Assembly: GCF_030867145.1 (NCBI RefSeq)
Contig: NC_134416.1
Location: 92,853,183 to 92,917,182, forward strand
Length of the DNA stretch: 64,000 nucleotides
Direction: 5' to 3'
DNA from: Opisthocomus hoazin
Lineage: Eukaryota > Chordata > Aves > Opisthocomiformes > Opisthocomidae
Below are positions 61,878 through 64,000 of this stretch, piece by piece. Both the position numbers and the translations under genes were made by a program. The notes below the pieces were generated by a model. The model did no database searches, was not told where the DNA came from, and was given only the letters and a program-made list of their open reading frames with translations. Position 1 is the stretch's first letter. The number at the start of each line of letters is the position of its first letter.

Positions 61878-64000
61878 TGACTGTTCCAGGAAAATCTAAA
61901 GGACAAGCATTCTCTGCTTGGAAACTAGAACCAGAAGGACACTATACAAGATAAAAACACCTCATTGCATGCACAAGAAACCCTTCCACAGAAGTATACT
62001 TTTACAGTTTACATGCCTATGGCACACACTATTTCTCAGAAATGGGTATGTCTTCATGAATAAACAAATAAACATGAAAGCGGGTAAGTATAGTTCTTCC
62101 ACTAACACACGATTTTTTTTCATTTTTGTGTATTTTGAGGTTTAACCAAAGTTCAAAGATATGGAAATCTCCCAGTCTTTTTGGTGCACAGGGAGCCTGG
62201 TGGGAGCACAGCCCGCTCTCCTGCCCCCTCTGCTTTCTTCACTTACTTCAACAGGAGCTGAATTTGACCCCCTGTTTACAGTATCTACAGAAAATACATA
62301 CATCTACAAGTGACATAGATCAGAAATTGGCATCTGACATCAACTCATGCCCATTTTGTACATGTGAAATTTGTATTATTTCATAAGCATACCGAATACT
62401 TCTCTACATTCATTTCTGGTTTTACAGTACTTCATTTAAAGGGCTATTTTCCAAGATCAAAAATCAGTTGAAACTGCAGATGGAAAAGGAAAGGGTAAAA
62501 AACCACTTGAATTAATCCTACCTAAGTAAAGATTTTAGAAAGGGCTACATGGATTACTGCTGAATAAGCGGCACCACAGCATTTGGCTTCAATTTGAAAG
62601 TCTATTTTATTTGATAAAACTACAGTGTGTTCTCTTGTCTTATTAAAACTGCATTCTACCTTACCAGGTCTGAATAGTTTGTATAAAACTGATTGCTACT
62701 GTTCTTAGTAAAAGCTCTAATTGCATTCCTGGTATAACTTAAAATGATAACCTTATCTTAATTAGTAGCATGCTACAGAAAATCTTCTGAAAGCCACAGA
62801 GGATTAACCTGCATTTTTAAACAGAAGCCTTGAGGCTGCGTGGGTTTTTTGCTTTTTTCATTTCACCTCCAACACAGGAGCTAGTGCTAATTTCTCAGAA
62901 ACAAAAAAAGGAAGCAATCAAATTGAGAGAGGATAAATAACCCTACTGCCACCTCCTCTGGGCAACATGAGCTTCCCTGCGTAGGCTGATCTCCTCTGTG
63001 CACCGGCAAGCATGCTATTGAGGGACTCCTCTGCTTGGAGAGCAGAGGACGTACTTACGTGAAGCATAGGTTTCTGCTAACTCCCCAGCACAAGGCATAT
63101 TCCTCTCAACTCTGAGAGTCACCAGCGCTGCGAATGAGCTGGGCGCGGGGCAGGGTCGGGATGAAGAGGCAGGGGCTGATACAAATGGAACTCTGTCCTT
63201 GGAGAGCCTGGGGGAAAACTTCACGTGGACACACAGCCCAACTCTACCACATGCAGCAGAAGGACAAACTCTGATCAATTAAAGATTAAATTAAATTAAC
63301 AAAAAAAAAAAAAATTCTAATATGACACCATCCCAAAACAAAACTAACCTGAAACAGTCACACGGATAGGGTGCTCCAGACACCCCGTCAACAGGGTTCT
63401 CTGATGACAGGACCAGAAGCAGCTCCAAATCTGCTAGCACAACTGCCTGCTGAGCTCGCCAGCCAGCCAGATGCTGTCCAGCTGATGTGACCTCTGGAAG
63501 CACACCCTTCACAACATGGCAAAGGAATACCGCTGCTTTCACAGAGTCAGAAAAATCAATACCAGTAAACCTTCGTAGCAAGTGACTAGAATCCCTTTAT
63601 GCAAATGCTGCTTTGTTTTCGGTTTGGGGGATTTGTTTTCATTTGTTGGCTTTCATGCTATGTTTAAGCATGTCCTTATTGTTCTGTGAAAAAGCAACAC
63701 AGCTTTCTAGCTTAATAAACAAACACTAATTGGGTTTATTTAGATAGTAACCAGTCCAGCAGTAGCTGTATAAGACATCTACTCACAGAAAGCATTACTG
63801 GAACTGGCAGTCTATAATGGGATCCAAATGCTTCAATCTATTGTGATACATTTTTACCACTGTCTCAGTTACAGATCTGCTCAGAGTTAAGAAGTCCCAT
63901 CTTACTCCATCATAAACAAACAAAAAAAAATCCCTCACAAAATAATCCCCACTCCCCCACCCCCTAGTAGTAGTTTCCTTGGACTTCATTGCTGTTGATC
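61878..64000. other. Intergenic DNA to the window end
   Basis: AT-rich, with an A14 run near 63300-63314 and a GC-richer patch at about 63100-63190. No gene is recognised. Confidence 0.5.

Noticed and set aside
1-64000. Bacterial-type systems (CRISPR, operons, phage), tRNA and rRNA genes
   Set aside because: The spliced vertebrate hormone gene and CR1 repeats identify a bird nuclear genome; no array of spaced repeats or RNA gene signature was seen.
1-64000. Endogenous retrovirus or LTR element
   Set aside because: No gag/pol/env-like frames or paired LTRs were recognised; the only reverse transcriptase sequence is CR1, a non-LTR element.

Overview
The window reads as avian nuclear DNA. Two observations support this. 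A complete five-exon prolactin gene (PRL) of the bird type lies on the + strand at the left end (about 680-6560). The only recognisable interspersed repeats are CR1 non-LTR retrotransposons, the dominant repeat of bird genomes. The encoded protein differs from chicken prolactin, as I remember it, at several positions, so this is probably not chicken. I cannot name the species.

Layout: 1-740 is the proximal PRL promoter, with a TATA box at 711-720 and Pit-1-like motifs. Coding exons are 796-823, 2341-2522, 2934-3041, 4484-4663 and 6066-6257. Together they make 690 nt, or 229 residues plus stop, in the standard prolactin exon pattern. The poly(A) signal is at 6533-6538. From about 6.56 kb to 64 kb I find no protein-coding gene that I can support. 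That long tract is mostly AT-rich unique sequence with six clear CR1 fragments: 7056-7159 (+), 12766-13617 (-), 24834-25146 (+), 50273-50460 (-), 51950-52375 (+) and 56155-57920 (-). The last is a 1.8 kb copy of the reverse-transcriptase ORF, disabled by frameshifts and a stop.

Three parts of the non-genic tract stand out. One is a CpG-enriched block at 15.1-15.5 kb carrying a perfect palindromic RFX-type X-box, followed by sequence that looks conserved. The second is 44.4-47.05 kb, where several stretches look like conserved non-coding elements (homeodomain-type TAAT motifs, an E-box, a full CRE). The third is a CpG-enriched, CAG-rich block at 47.9-49.65 kb that could be an unannotated promoter or first exon of a non-coding RNA. 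In human, PRL lies next to the long non-coding gene CASC15 and SOX4. If synteny holds, regulatory DNA or a lncRNA of that neighbourhood would be expected downstream of PRL. That is inference only.

I found no CRISPR array, tRNA, rRNA, prokaryotic operon or clearly new protein system. The best non-obvious leads are the X-box/CpG block, the 44.4-46.2 kb conserved-looking DNA, a perfect 14-bp-stem hairpin at 7291-7326, a phase-0 open exon-like segment at 40929-41132 flanked by good splice sites, and an N-glycosylation sequon in the N-terminal loop of prolactin.
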